This document shows positions 28,499-40,681 of a stretch of 64,000 nt of DNA, piece after piece. Below the pieces are notes generated by a model. The model made no database searches. It saw only the letters and a program-made list of their open reading frames with translations, and was not told where the DNA came from. The DNA comes from Thecaphora thlaspeos. Its lineage: Eukaryota; Basidiomycota; Ustilaginomycetes; Urocystidales; Glomosporiaceae. Numbering within the stretch: the first letter of the stretch is position 1; each line of letters starts with the position of its first letter. The DNA lies in NCBI GenBank assembly GCA_900291925.1, contig UWYS01000009.1:124001-188000 (forward strand), read 5' to 3'. A program made the position numbers and the translations under genes.

Positions 28499-31400
28499 CT
28501 AGGGCTGCTGCGGTTGCTGGGACGCATCGTTGCTGGTCGCACCATGGGGTCCCAGCACGGTGGCCAGGGCCTCGACGTAGGAGTTGGTAAAGTTGGCCCA
28601 AGACAGCGGATCATCCGGGTTGAGCGGCATCAAGCCCCAGTACGAGGCGTCGTGGAAGCGCAGCAGCGCATCCGTGTCCAGGGCTGGGTTGGTGCCGGCG
28701 TAGCCTCCGGCGGCGCTTAAACCGTTGTACACGCCGCCGCCGTTCTGCGATACACCGCCGCTGACCAGGCCGGGAGCTTGGAGCATCGGCGATGCGCCCT
28801 GCGCCGTCGTCATCAGGTCGCCGTTGCCTCCTCCGCCGGCGGCCATGGCGCCGCTGGGAGCGCCACGCAGCATGTCAAACGCCGATGAGTCCAACGACGG
28901 TGCCCAGCCGTAAGATGCATTCGGCGGTGCCATTGCAGCTTGACCCTGCGCCGGGCCCTGGATCGCTGGCATCGCATCTTGAACCATCCCTAGAGCAGCA
29001 TTGGCGGCGTTGTTGCCTAGACTCGATGCATCAGACGCCAGAATACCTGCAGCGGCGGTGGCATGGTTGCCATTGCCGCCGTTTCCGTCAAAGGTCGGCA
29101 TCTCGTCGCAGGGCACCAGGCCGGGCCCTAACAGGCTGTTGCGCGAGTGCGAAAAGTCCATCGGCGCACCCAGGGGCCCGGGGATGTGATCGAACTGGTG
29201 CATCGCGCCGCCGAGCGCCGACCTCGGCCGACGATCTAGGGGTGTTTGCTGCTGCTGCTGCTGCTGCCTGACTTGCTGCAACTGCACGTGGGCCCCGGTT
29301 CCCTGATGTGGCGCTGCAACTCCGTCGCTCGTCATGGTAGTCAGGTTGAGTGTTCCGGCTCCGTTTCCCGTCAGTTTACCTGAAGTCGTGGGACGACCCT
29401 CTCCTGTTCCTCCCGCTGCTTCTGCGGCGCTACCCACATTGTCGCCTGCGGAGTCGCCATCGCCGCCAACGTTAGTGCTGCTGATGCGGTTGGCCGCCGC
29501 CAGCTGGCCCGTGGGGTTGAGAGGGTGCAGGTCGATGCCGGTGCCATCGACGTCAGCATCGATGCCGCGCGCCAGCCGCTTCAGGATCTCGAGGTGCTGC
29601 GAAGCAGAGTACCAGGTGCCCGAGATCGGAGAGAGGGCGCCCATCAAAAGCTTCAGCCTTCGCTTAGCCTCTTGCGCGATGGCCACATCCATTGACGTCG
29701 TGTTGGCGAGCTCGATGGTGCACGAGGTGAAGATGGCATAGACGAAGGTCTGCGAGAGCTTGCGCAGCCCGAAATTCTTGCTGTAGGACTCGACTATCTG
29801 GCAGATCCGGCCCACCTCCTGCCAGCAGACCTGATGCGACGACGGCATTCCCTCGCGCGTCGGGACCTTGAGGATGTGCGGCCGATGCAGAATCAACTTG
29901 CTGACCGCCAGCCATATGGCGAGGCATAATCGGTTCGGCAGGCAGTTGCGTGGGTCCTCGATCCGGAGGTCGGAGCCCAGACTGTTCTGCAGGTCCTCGA
30001 GCCGTAGGTGGAGACTGAGCAGCTTCGTCTCCCAGCTCTCGTCGCGCTCCTTGGGCGGCAACTTCTCACGGACCGAGTTGTAGAGCACGAGGATACACTC
30101 GGTGATTTGTGCCAGCTCGATGACGGCGAGAAGGTGGCTCATGGCGCGCGTCGGCGTCTTGAGCAGCATCGGCCGAGCCTCGTCGCGGATTAGCGATGTC
30201 GCGCCGGCCACCTCGGCCCAGATTTCGTTTTCGTCCGGCTCGTTTCGGTCGGGGAGCGGGCAGTCGACCTCGTGGTCGCGCATATTGGACGGCTTATCTA
30301 GGCTGCACGTATTGGCCTTGTCGAGGACGTAGCAGACCCATAAGGCACGGCGGCGCTCCTGCTCCTCGGCGTGGCTAAGGCTGATGCCGAGCGTGGTCGA
30401 AAAGTCGCAGTGGCGGTGGAGTCCCAGGTCGTAGACCATCCGGCACGCATTGCTCTGATAGTGGGCCGCCTGTGTCGGATGACCAATGCCCTGTTCCCGC
30501 AGCGCCATGATAAGTAGCGACTGGACTGCCTCGAGGCTCGGCTCCGTGTACGAGGAAATGAGATAGTATTTGGCGCGGACGTGGAAGATGGAGCTCAGCT
30601 CGACTGTAGTGACGGGCCGGACGGTGCCGTCGAGGTAGGTGAGCGAGTGGCCCGAGCCTAGGCCAAACTTGCTCTCGTCCCAGTCGGACTGACTCTTGGC
30701 CGTGTCGCTGCGCGCCTCCGAGTCGGACACGTTGCCATTGAACCAGCCGCGCGACGACAGCGCGGCCACCACGTTATATAAAAGGGGTCGCTTCTCCTCA
30801 TCGATCACGTCGTACTGACCGAGCAGCGGCAGGGCAGGCTTGTAGAGCAGCGGCCACGATGTTTGGAGGATGCCCCAGACGATGGTGAAGACCCGCTCGA
30901 CGACAGCTTGCGGGATGACGGGCTTGGTCAGCGTGATACCGCCCCGCTTCGGGAAGCGTAAGACATCCTCGGGCGTCTCCCAGAGAAGCGGCTCGAGATC
31001 AACCTCGACGGCTGGACCCGAATCTGCTCCCGTCGCCTTAGAGAGGTTGCCCTGACCCCTGTCGAGATGCAAGCGTAGCCTGATGTCCGCCGCGTCCTTG
31101 GACGACGGTGGTGCCGACGTCTCCTGGCTTAGAGGCAGCATGCTGTTGGGGCGCTTGGGCTCGCCAGAGGCGGTGCTGCGCGGAAGCCTGGGCATCGAAG
31201 GCGGCGGGGAGCCGGAGCCGGAGAAGCGCCGGCCCTGGAACGCACGGCCGGACGACGTATCCCAGTGCGGCGAGCGCAACGGCCTCTTCATCTCACGGGC
31301 GTAGTCGACCCTGCTGTCGCCGTCGCCCCTGTTGCCGATGCTTGCAAAGGACAACGACGAGGAAAAGAAGAGCGATGGCAGCTTCCGATCGCCATTCTGT

Positions 31401-32505
31401 GCTCTCAAGATGCCAAGGCCGCTCGTGGTGCCGTGATAGATCGTATTTGGCGGCCTCCGCGCTTCCGCAGCGGCAGCCATCGCTCCCGTCGCCGATGCGT
31501 CGTTGCTCTGCGGACTCGGCGCCGAGTCGCCTCCGACGCTCGAGGTGCCAAGGCTGTTCCTGTCCGTGACGAATCCGTCGGTCATGCCCTCAAGCAGACG
31601 GCCGCGCGTGTCTCGCTCATGGTAGTCCTGGCTATATCGCAGCACCGGCGGCTGCGGATGTAGCGACGGCGATGGCCTGAAGTCCCGATCGACAGGCGGA
31701 GGGTGAGATTGTGGCCGGTACAGTAACGGTCCGGGCCCGTCGCGGGCGTTGCCAGTCGACTGCGCATAGTGCGGATCCGTCGATGTTTCCGTCGAGGCGT
31801 TCGAGGCCGTCTGCGGCTGTGGCTGTTGCGGTGCAAAGTGCCAGGGAGTGGTGGCCTGCGCTTCGAGGGCCTCTGCTTGCTGCCGCGTGCTGGTACGCGA
31901 CGAGTTCTGTGCCTCAAGCTGAGCCGCCCGTCGAGCAGCGGCTTTGCTCCCGCCTCGAGTCGAGCCTTTTGGCGGGCCTCTATTTGCCGTCGACGGGTCG
32001 GATCGCAGGGGAAGTTGAGATCAGCCTGCAGCTGGTGGTGGGCAGGCGGTCTCTACCCCTCCGGCACTAAGTGGGAAATGGAGCGATGTACACTTACCTC
32101 TTCTTCGGCTGGCCGTACTCGCACATCTCCCCGCTCTTCAAGCACGTCGTACACGGCTTGAGACCATCACACTGCGGGCACCCGAAGATGCGAAGGCGAT
32201 ATATAAAGGCTGAGGTTAGCCATTTTGGCACCTTCGCCATTCCTCTCGCCATCTCGAGACCTCTCTGTCGATTAGCCCCGCGAATCACCAGCGCTGCTAT
32301 AACTCACCTTGACGCGCTTGATGCCGCAGGAGCGACATGCCTGCTGGATGCGTTTCTTCTTCCGGCTGTCATCATCATCCTTCTTGTCGTCGTCGCGGGG
32401 ACTGTCGGTCGTATTGTCGGCGCTCGGACGTCTTCTATCTTGACTCGAGAAGGCTTCCGCCAGCCTGTTGATGACCGACGCCGCCGAGCTCGAGGCCGCC
32501 GACAT
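28499..32505 (-). CDS. Zn2Cys6 binuclear-cluster transcription factor with fungal_trans domain
   Basis: Three exons (32308..32505, 32098..32171, 28499..31979) give 1250 residues. The zinc cluster is split by intron 1. The joined sequence has Cys at 57, 60, 67, 73, 76 and 83, exactly C-x2-C-x6-C-x5-C-x2-C-x6-C, and runs on into KKRGPPKGSTRGG across intron 2. A Gln/Pro/Ser-rich linker follows. The middle-homology (fungal_trans) domain lies at about residues 390-700, with AKYYLISSYTEPSLEAVQS, QSNACRMVYDLGLHRHCDF and ERRRALWVCYVLDKANTCSL. The C-terminal third is Gly/Ala/Gln-rich with a short polyglutamine run and looks like an activation region. Family knowledge says it is a nuclear DNA-binding regulator; the target pathway cannot be read from the sequence. 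The intron 2 acceptor (AATAG) is weak but gives the right phase and a family-typical join. Confidence 0.92.
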
Positions 32506-34169
32506 CTGAAGAGGAGCGATCGATCGCGATATCGCCGAGATCACCTGCTCAAGGTGTGCGGCAACCGTCCTTTCCTCGAGCCGAAAGGAGTGGCGCGGAC
32601 TTGTTGGCCTAGTCAGCTAGCCACGCGAAGGCGGTCGCGGCGTGGACGTAGATGCAGGCGGTGGCCGACAGCGTAGTCGTGAGGCTCCGCAGTCACGTTG
32701 GGGCGAGGCAGTAGTAGTAGTTCCGGAAAGTGCCACGGGGTATTGCGAAGGGGCGAAGTTGTTAATTGGGGCCCACCTGCTGACGATGCTGGGCAGTGCC
32801 GACGGTGGTTCTGGTGTTTCGTTCCTGGGCGCAATGGACAGGCAACCTGTCGCCGCCGTCCGCCTTTTCGAGTTCGATGGTGATTGCCTTGCGGCGGGAC
32901 GGATGGTGGGCCCGCTCTAACGCTCTCTAGTGATACCTGGGCGGATCGCGGACCTGCTGACAAAGCATCTGGGTCTTGCTGGGCGGCAAGAAGCAAAGCA
33001 CGACGTCGCGACCTGTCGCTGCGTTAGGTGTGAAGGAATAATGAGAGAAGCCAGAGAGCACCGAATGCCGAGGCGGATGGGACAGCGTCGGTGCTGAGCT
33101 GGAGCAGAGCAATTCGTAAGGCAGGATCGGATGCACTCCGAAAAGGAGCCGCACGGAACGAAAGCAAGGGTCGGGTCGGGCCGAGCCGGGCTGGAGCCGA
33201 AGGCTGGCGGCGGTGCTGGTGACGATGTCGAGAGCAGCTCGCGGCGCGGCTAGCTACCGGATGGCTGCCGGATGGCTGCCGTGTGCGTGATCTCGGGGCG
33301 GAGAGAGAGAGGGAGAGCAAGGTAAGGATGGCCGTCGTGGTGATGTTGGAAAAGGCAAGCAAGCGAGCAGGGTCGGCAAGGTCGCTCAAGTAGTGACTAC
33401 ACCTGGGGAAAGGGACCGACCACCTGTCAGCGGGAAAGCGACGAAATCATGGCAGCTGCTGATAGGGGATCGTGATACCTCGCCTCTCGCATGAGATCTC
33501 GACTCGACGCCACCATCACGCTTCACATGCCCATTTCGGCAGAGGTCCAGACCCAATTGCTGCCGTCGCTCAAGGCAGCGCAGCGTCTCTCTCGATCGTA
33601 CGAAGATGTCGAGCACCGAGTCTTGCCCGCTCCGTGGACGTGCCTAAATGATACATAGCAGCAGTGTAGCGCCGACTGTGCAGCAAGCAGCGCCCCTCGG
33701 CGGCCTCGATCATCATTCACGCAGCGAGACAAGCTCGGGCGACAGCCATCATGAAGTGGGTGCACTACCTTCCATCCAGGGGCTGTTCGGTCTCCCTTTC
33801 AACGTCTGACCCCCAACCGCCCGGATGGAGGTGCGAGACAGGGCGAGGGACGTGAGGACGTCGCTGCGAGACGGCTTATCACGCATGGTCCTGTACGTAG
33901 AGAGTGGCTCGGAAAAGTCCAGCAGCGGCACGGTCCCCCACAGATGGCCAAAGGAGTTTAGCTGCCCGGGCTTGCCAGTGGGACGACGCTTCTGCAAACA
34001 CCTCTTCTCAGCGGTACTGCACCACCCACCGCGACACGATCGTCCTCGGACGAGGCAAGGCAGACTCGACCGTCACACGTGTCCACTATTCAGTTGCTCG
34101 CACGACGACGGTCCATGATCAGCATCACCGCACATCATCGAACGACATCCTCTCGCAACCTCGTCTCTA
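32506..34169. other. Long intergenic stretch upstream of the Zn2Cys6 gene
   Basis: 1664 bases between two minus-strand genes. It includes a small tandem duplication of CCGGATGGCTG near 33258-33285. I read all frames and found only short frames without recognisable domains. It probably holds a long promoter, as is common for regulator genes, plus the SEC6 3' UTR. Confidence 0.45.
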
Positions 34170-36852
34170 CTACTTGGACAGCGACCCTATGATGTTTCCC
34201 CATCCTGGTCCTTTCTGTCCCTGAGTCCGACCCATCGTCGTCGACGTCTCCTCTCCACCGCCACCTCTGGATACACCCAAGTTGGCCAATAGGTTACTTC
34301 CGAATCCACCGCTGTAGCTCTGGGCGACACGGCTCATCACGGTTGCCACACCGTCGTGCGGTACGAGGTCGTCCAGTCCTTCCGTCTTGACCTTTCGGCG
34401 TGCCGATTCCATGATCGCTTGGACGTCGTCCTTTTTCAGATCGTCGCGTGCCTTGATTACCGATTCGAGGAAGCCTAACTGCGCACCGTGCGATTTGGCA
34501 AAGCTCCAGTAGGGCAGGAAGACCATGGTCGAGGAGGAGCTGACAATCGATAGGCTGTGCCGCGATGAAGTGGAAAGCGAGCGAGCAAGGGTAAAGCCGC
34601 TCGGTCAGTTTCGGTGCGATCGTTCCGCGTCGATGCGGAGGAATCGCAAGCGACCGGGCCTGTACTCACATCATCGACAAAACCTCGAACTTCTCCCTGA
34701 CCTCGTCTTCCTTCTTGAAGCTGGCAAACATGCCCACCGCATCCTCGAGGTCCTGCTTCATCTTTTCGGCGGCCGCGGGCATCTTGAGCTTGCCGCTGCC
34801 CACCCTCCGGAGCGCGTCGATGTACGAGACGAGGAAGCGGTCGATGAGGTCGTCGCACAGCACGTCAAACAGGTTCGGATTGAGCCGATCGTGGTAGTCT
34901 GCCGTGTAGTCGCGTATCGTCTCGACGATCGTTGTCGTCGTTCCCTCGCTGTACCAGGCGGGGAAGGCAAAGAGGTCCTTCATGGCCGGGCTGAGGTCGC
35001 TAAAGACGAGGTCGACCAGCACCTGCGTGCACCGCTTGCTGACGTCGAGAAAGCCGTTGAGCGCATTGTCCACCGCCTCGCGCATCCCCGCCTTGTACTT
35101 GCTGCTGACCATGGGCTCGAGCCGCGCGATGAGCGCCTCGGCGTAGTCGGCCGACTTGAGCTCGTCGTTGGCCAGCGCAATGACGTACTCGACCAGCCCG
35201 CCCGTCACGTCGTCCGGACTCTTTGCCTCGCGCTGCTTGCGGAACTCGGCCTCGAGCACGCGCAGCCACGTCGACTGGGTCGAGTGCATCGCCTTGGTCG
35301 CGTGGTCGACCACCTTGGCCAGCACGCTCGCCTGGCCCGACTCGGCCGCCAGATCAATCTGCTGGTTGACCATCTGGAACAGGATCGCCGCTCCCTGCAG
35401 CCCGTACAGCCCCTCGTCCTCGTCCGGCGGGTTTTGCCGCGCGACAAACTCGCGCACCTCGTCCGACATCAGATTGCTTGTCCACTCGTCGATCTTCTTG
35501 CTAATCAGGCCGAGGTAGTCGTCGATGATCCCCTGCTCCTTGCCCGCCAGCAGTGTCGGCTCCAGCCACGCCTTTTCCGCCTCGAGCTCCTTGGTCAGCG
35601 TCTTGGTGTACTGCTGGGTGAACTGGTAGAGTTCCAGCAGCGCGCTCGCCTCCGGGTCGGTGGCCAGAATCTTTTCGCGCAGCAGGGCGCCCAGGTGCTT
35701 GTGGTAGCTCTTGACGAACGCGCGGAAGACATTGTAGTCCGGTGGGAAGAGCGGGACGACCTCGTTCTTGACCATTCGCAGGTCGTCGTACATCCAGTCG
35801 AGGTGCTGCAGGAACTCGAGCCCGCCGCCCTCGGCGCCGAAGCGGCCCCAGCACTCGGCGAACAGCTCGCCCGTCGCCCGGTCCATCGCCTCCATCACCT
35901 TGGGGCGGTAGAGCTTGATGACGCGCGCATTGGCGATGACGGAGCGGAAGCGTGCCGCACCTTCCAGGCTGGCCTTCTTGGCCAGCCGGATCGCGGCTGC
36001 CTTTTCGTCCTCTCGGCTTTCCTTTTCGATGATCTTGAGCAGCTTTACCACCACGCCGCCCTGCCCCTCCCTGGCCAGGTCCAGCGTCCTTTCCCCCAAC
36101 TCAAGCAGGTACCGCTCGAACGACGCGACGAGCCCGTCGAGCGGCGCAAAGAACTCGGCCACCGTCGAGCGTACGTCGGCCGAACAGCTTCTCGCGATCT
36201 GGAACGTCTCGTTGCGGAACGTTTCCAGCTCAGAGAGATGGAAGTGCAGCGGCAAGAGGTTGGGTGCGGGTCCCATGGGATCCTCTTGGCTCTGCGAAAG
36301 CATGGCGGCCAGTAGTTCGATCTTTTCCGGGAGCGAGTCGAGCTTGGCTAACGTTGTCTCTGTCTGGACAAAGTTGCGGTGGATTTGCGAGACTTCGCTG
36401 ATGATCTTGAAGCTCTTGTTGGCGCGTCGCGCTTGTCGGCTCGCCTCGACAGATCGAGCATCTTGCCCTGTCCCCCCTCCCCCATTGACGAACGCGCTTC
36501 CGCCTGCGGCACCTCCGCCGTTGTAGAGCAACTCGATCTGGCCAAAAGCCTCGCGGACAGCCGCAACATCCTTGCGCGTAGCCTGTAGCTTGAGCAGACC
36601 GCTGCGCACGGACTCGAGCTGGTCCTTTGCGCCCGCCTTGAGCTTGGCGCTGAGTGTGGACTGTTCCTTGAGCAGCTTCTTGCGCAGGGCGGGGATCTTT
36701 GTGAGGTCGTCGGGTGACTTGAGGTACTCGGCCACCAGCGTAGATGTGGAAGGCTGGGAAGCGGCGGCGGCGGCAGAGGCGAAGTTGGCAGAGACCTGAG
36801 ATATGGCGGTGGAGGAGGACGAGGCGAGAACCTGCATCGTTACACTTATCAT
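34170..36852 (-). CDS. SEC6: Exocyst complex subunit Sec6
   Basis: Two exons (34670..36852 and 34170..34539; donor GTGAGT, phase 2) give 850 residues. Sec6 is a core subunit of the exocyst, which tethers secretory vesicles to the plasma membrane at growth sites. The N-terminus has the Sec6 coiled-coil pattern (LKAGAKDQLESVRSGLLKLQ, then TRKDVAAVREAFGQIELLYN). The middle carries DWMYDDLRMVKNEVVPLFPP and VFRAFVKSYHKHLGALLREK, a region typical of Sec6. The second exon begins SSSTMVFLPYWSFAKSHGAQ, continuing the C-terminal helical bundle, and ends in a Gly-rich tail not usual in yeast Sec6. ATG 36852 is the first; an ATG five codons later (36837) has a better context. A Gly-rich loop interrupts the N-terminal coiled coil near residue 115. 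Confidence 0.9.
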
Positions 36853-37946
36853 TGCGACCGCGGGACCGAGACTGTAGCCGGAAGGGGGGTGGGTGACGCT
36901 TGGTCGGAATAGAAATGCTTCAGGCGCTGGCGGTAGGGTTCCTGCACGCCATGGCCTCGAAGACCGCTACCGATGCCAGCACCAGAAGGACCGCTGTTAC
37001 GCTGGCAAAGAGCAATGACGAAGCTGTGTTTGGCACTGTTATCTTTGGAAATGCGATGGTATGTGCGAGGTGAACGATGGCGCGAGGACAGAAGGTGAAG
37101 CTCGAGGTGGTGGTGGTGGTGGTAGGCAGGTAAGTCGGGCGTCTTGCCCGAGCGCGTTGTGGCCGGGCGAGTCATGGCAGCAGCCCTGTGAACCCTGTAG
37201 ATTAGACTTGTTCGCGCGCCTCGGCCCTTTCGAATGGACATCGATCATCTCAGCCACATCGTTGCCGCCGTGCCTGCACCTGCCACTCCACTGCCACTCC
37301 ACTGCCACGCCTGTGCCTTTGGACCCCGTCTTCCCTCGCCGAATTCCGAGATGATCCTACCTCGCTGTTACCACGACGACGGACGACCTCCTCCGACCCC
37401 TCCCCGCACCACAGCCTGTCTTTCTCGCATCACGGTGTCGTTCGCACATCGATATCCTCGTCGACGAGAGGAAATGGAGGCAGCGGGAGACGGAAGCAGA
37501 AAAGGGTGATTGACATACGGGAATGTGTGGGGATCTATAGAATGAACGGTCACGGCATGCTTTGTTCTTCTTTCGACGGACTTCAACAGGTATGTAGGGA
37601 ATGCGCTAGGGGACGAGAAAAGAGAGCGGAGAGGCCCGATGGGATGCAAGGAAAGATGACGTTTAGTGGCTGCTGCTTGGCGTGGAGGAAATTAGCGGGA
37701 AGAGCGAATTGGGTTGCATGGCGTCGATGCCAGGAAAGAATGAAGAGAATATGCTGGAAGACGAGAAATGAGTGGGATCGGCGGGCGAGGTTTGCTGCTG
37801 GTGATGGCGCTACTGATCAAAGCTGCGTGAGAGCTCGCCCGCGGTGACGGTGACGTCTGCTGTTTTCGCGGAGACGAGGACAGCGACTGTCTTCGTCATA
37901 CGAGAAGGGGCAGAGAAACACGACGACGGCGCTGCGAAAGAAGCTC
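36853..37946. other. Intergenic upstream of SEC6
   Basis: 1094 bases between two minus-strand genes, expected to hold the SEC6 promoter. I see a short GGTGGT repeat near 37109-37125 and nothing that reads as a gene. Confidence 0.5.
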
Positions 37947-39663
37947 TTAGACGACAGCATGCTCGGCGCCAGCCTGAGCACTTTCGACCTTCTTCTGGTC
38001 CGCGGTCAAGGTCGTATTGCCCGCACCCACATCGGCCCCCTCGTGGTCCGTATCGGCCGTCTGCGCATCCTCGTCGTCGTCATCGTCATCTGAGTTGTCC
38101 TCGTCGCTGTCCTCGTCGTCTGTGGCCGAGGCCGAAGGCGCATAGGCGGAAGACATGGAACGCATCGCTGGAGCAAGACTGCCGGCTGAGTCGAGCGTCG
38201 ATTTGGCCGCCTTGAGGTCATGGCCGGAGCGAAACATGGAGATTGATTGAGATGCGTCAGGTCCCTACATCGTTTTCGCCGGAGCAGGGTGTTTGATGGA
38301 GTGGTCATCAAAGGACCGAGGCTCACCATGAGGACGCCAAAGAGGCTGGTGCTGATCTTGTCGGATCTGTTGTGTGGTCCGGAAACCGGGGCCGAGGTAC
38401 AGCAGAGGGTTCGGCAAATTCGTCAGTCGTCGAAGGTCCATCTCGGGGAGGATAGGACTCGAGCGTCTCGCCGGCTACTCACGTCGCCAAGAGATGATCT
38501 TTGTGGCTGACCTCCTCCTTCAACGTCGCCAGCTCGGCCATTAGCTGTTCTACCTGCTCCTCGAGGTTGGCGCGCGTCGACAAGCTTTCGGACAGAGCTT
38601 CCTGGAGCTGCTCCTTTTCCTCTCTGCGGTATTGGCGAGCGTGCGGGGGAGGGAGGGAGAGCAATGTGGATCAGCCGTTAGCCATGAGTGTTCCCATACG
38701 AAAATGAAAGATCACCGCTACTCACTTCAGGGTTTCGAGGAGGGCAGCCTCCTTCTCTCGTACCTTGGTGAGGCTCTTGAGCTCTCGACACTGCCGGTTG
38801 CAACGCGTTGCGCAACAGCCGTCCGGCCATCAGCCTCGGTTCTTCTCTTGTCTCGCTCATCGAGCATCTCTGCCACTTACCTTGTCCTCAAACGACATGG
38901 CGATGTACTTGAGCGGGTCTGCGATCGACGACGTCCCGACAAAGAACTCTGTAAAGTCGGCGGTCGACTCGTCTCCGTCCCAAGATGCTTCACTGATGGC
39001 GGACTTGGCATCGTCGCTGCCGCTGAGCTGCGAAGCGCCATCTTCGATGGAAGCGTCAGCGGAAGCGGCCGAGTCGGGTTCTTGGGCGTTCATTGTGACT
39101 GTGTTTTCGTTTTCTTCTTCGCCTTGGTCGCCGTCAGAGGAAGAGGAGAAGAAGGAGCCAGCGTAGGTGGTAGTTGGTGCCTCTGTGCCGTCTTCGGTCG
39201 TGGCACTGTCAGTCGGCAGGGGTTGATGCTCGATAGCAGATGCTGCGTCAAATCCAGTACAAGGGTCGTGCTTCGAAGAGGGCTCGCCGGCAACGGTGGT
39301 TGCAACGGTGGCTGAAGTGGTGTCGGTGGAGCAATCTCCTTGCTCCTCGTCAAGCTCTCCTTCTTTTACGGTAGATTGATGCTTTGACTCGTCTGACTCG
39401 ACGTCGGGGCTGGGTCGAGTGGTTGTGGGAACTGTGGCTTCTGAGTGCGCCGATCCGGAATCGATGGTGAAAGGGTCGAACGACGAAGCGGTGGAATAGG
39501 AGGGAGATGTGAACGGGTGCGGAAGAGGGAGATTCGCTTCAGAAGCGGCGGCCGTGGTGGATGTAGCGTATGAAGTGGCAAAGAGGGAGAGGAAGTCGGG
39601 CTCTGCTCGCTCTTGGACGTCTGTGAGGGCCGGTGCGTGGGCGAGAGTCGTGGCCGTAGACAT
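37947..39663 (-). CDS. Five-exon coiled-coil protein of unknown function
   Basis: Exons 38881..39663, 38726..38790, 38483..38623, 38327..38366 and 37947..38264 join in phase to 448 residues. Donors are GTAAGT, GTGAGT, GTGAGT and GTGAGC. The first 240 residues are Ser/Thr/Ala/acidic and probably disordered. The short middle exons give a continuous coiled coil: SFEDKCRELKSLTKVREKEA, LETLKEEKEQLQEALSESL and LEEQVEQLMAELATLKEEVS. The phrase TSDKISTSLFGVLM follows, then a highly acidic stretch with a run of Asp. That the small exons encode an unbroken heptad pattern across three junctions strongly supports the model. I do not recognise the family. The last acceptor (GATGTAG) lacks a strong pyrimidine tract. 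Confidence 0.7.
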
Positions 39664-40681
39664 GACGGCCGGGTGCGTGTGGGGTGGGTGTGGTCTTATG
39701 CAAATGCTTCTACGACAGCTCGAGGCGCGGTGGAGTCGATATGGTTGGGCTATATCAAAAGGGGCAGGCAGCGAAGGCGTGGATCAGAGGCGTGACTGGT
39801 GTGACTCTGGTGGCTCACGCTCCTCCTCGGGCGTCTCAGCAACGTGCCGCCTATCTTGCCCGCCATCCTGTCCCTCTTGCCACTGTCAAGCTTACGGTTC
39901 GCGACTCTACGTCCCGCCACCACGGTGCGGAGGCGCGGCCTGGAGGCGCAGATTGTTGTGCCACGGCGTGGTGCGCGGAAAGGCGCCTGGACCGCATGTT
40001 GGACGCTGAAAAGTGGCACATCGCCAGGCCAACGGAAGCGACAGCCGTGCGTGCCGAAAGGGTGAGATGAAATGAGGTGTATGCGTACGACACGCCACTA
40101 AGGATCGAGAGCAACACGGCGCGAGGGAGCGAGCGAGGCACAGGAAAGAAAGAAAGATAACTAGCACGCCCCCGGCAGGGTGCAACTAATGGTTAGTTAG
40201 AGAGGTGTTGGTCTCCTCTTCTGATCGTCTTGAGCCCCTGCAACTGCTTGCCCAACAAACAGGCGACGACGCGCCATGGGCCAGGCGCAGCGCAGCTTCC
40301 CTTTGCCCGCCCGCATCCTTGGCCCGTCCTGCCTTATCACCTCGTCACACAAGCATCTGCCCTTTCACTCCACTCAGGCGCAGACCAACGCAGACCCGGC
40401 AGACTCCTCCTCGCTAGCCTAGCAAACGTCTGCGAGCATGGACTTGTATGGCAGAGTTGTGGTGGATTAATTGCATGCAGGCCATCATGACGATTCCTAG
40501 ACATTATCAAGAGTAGCTGTAGTTGGTCCTGCGGAAGATGGAGGGCTCGATCGTATTCTGCCGCCGATGGGCGATCATCGCGCCTTGCTTTTGTCCGTCT
40601 ATACACATCTTGGCAGATCTTCCCGGGAAGACCTTTCCTGGAAGGCCGACAGGCTTGTCGCCGCTTCCGCACCCCGGCTGC
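39664..40681. other. Intergenic between coiled-coil gene and MIA40
   Basis: 1018 bases between two minus-strand genes. No frame resembles a protein. The part nearest 39664 is the presumptive promoter of the coiled-coil gene. The part near 40507-40681 could contain an extra small 3' exon of MIA40. Confidence 0.5.

Noticed and set aside
33749..33997. A minus-strand 82-codon frame upstream of SEC6's 3' end as a small gene
   Set aside because: No domain, no splice partners and no recognisable similarity; it is insufficient for a call.
34525..36315. A 596-codon open frame on the plus strand antisense to SEC6
   Set aside because: It is rich in Leu/Arg/Val/Asp as expected from the complement of GC-rich coding DNA and has no domain. 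SEC6 on the other strand is recognised throughout.
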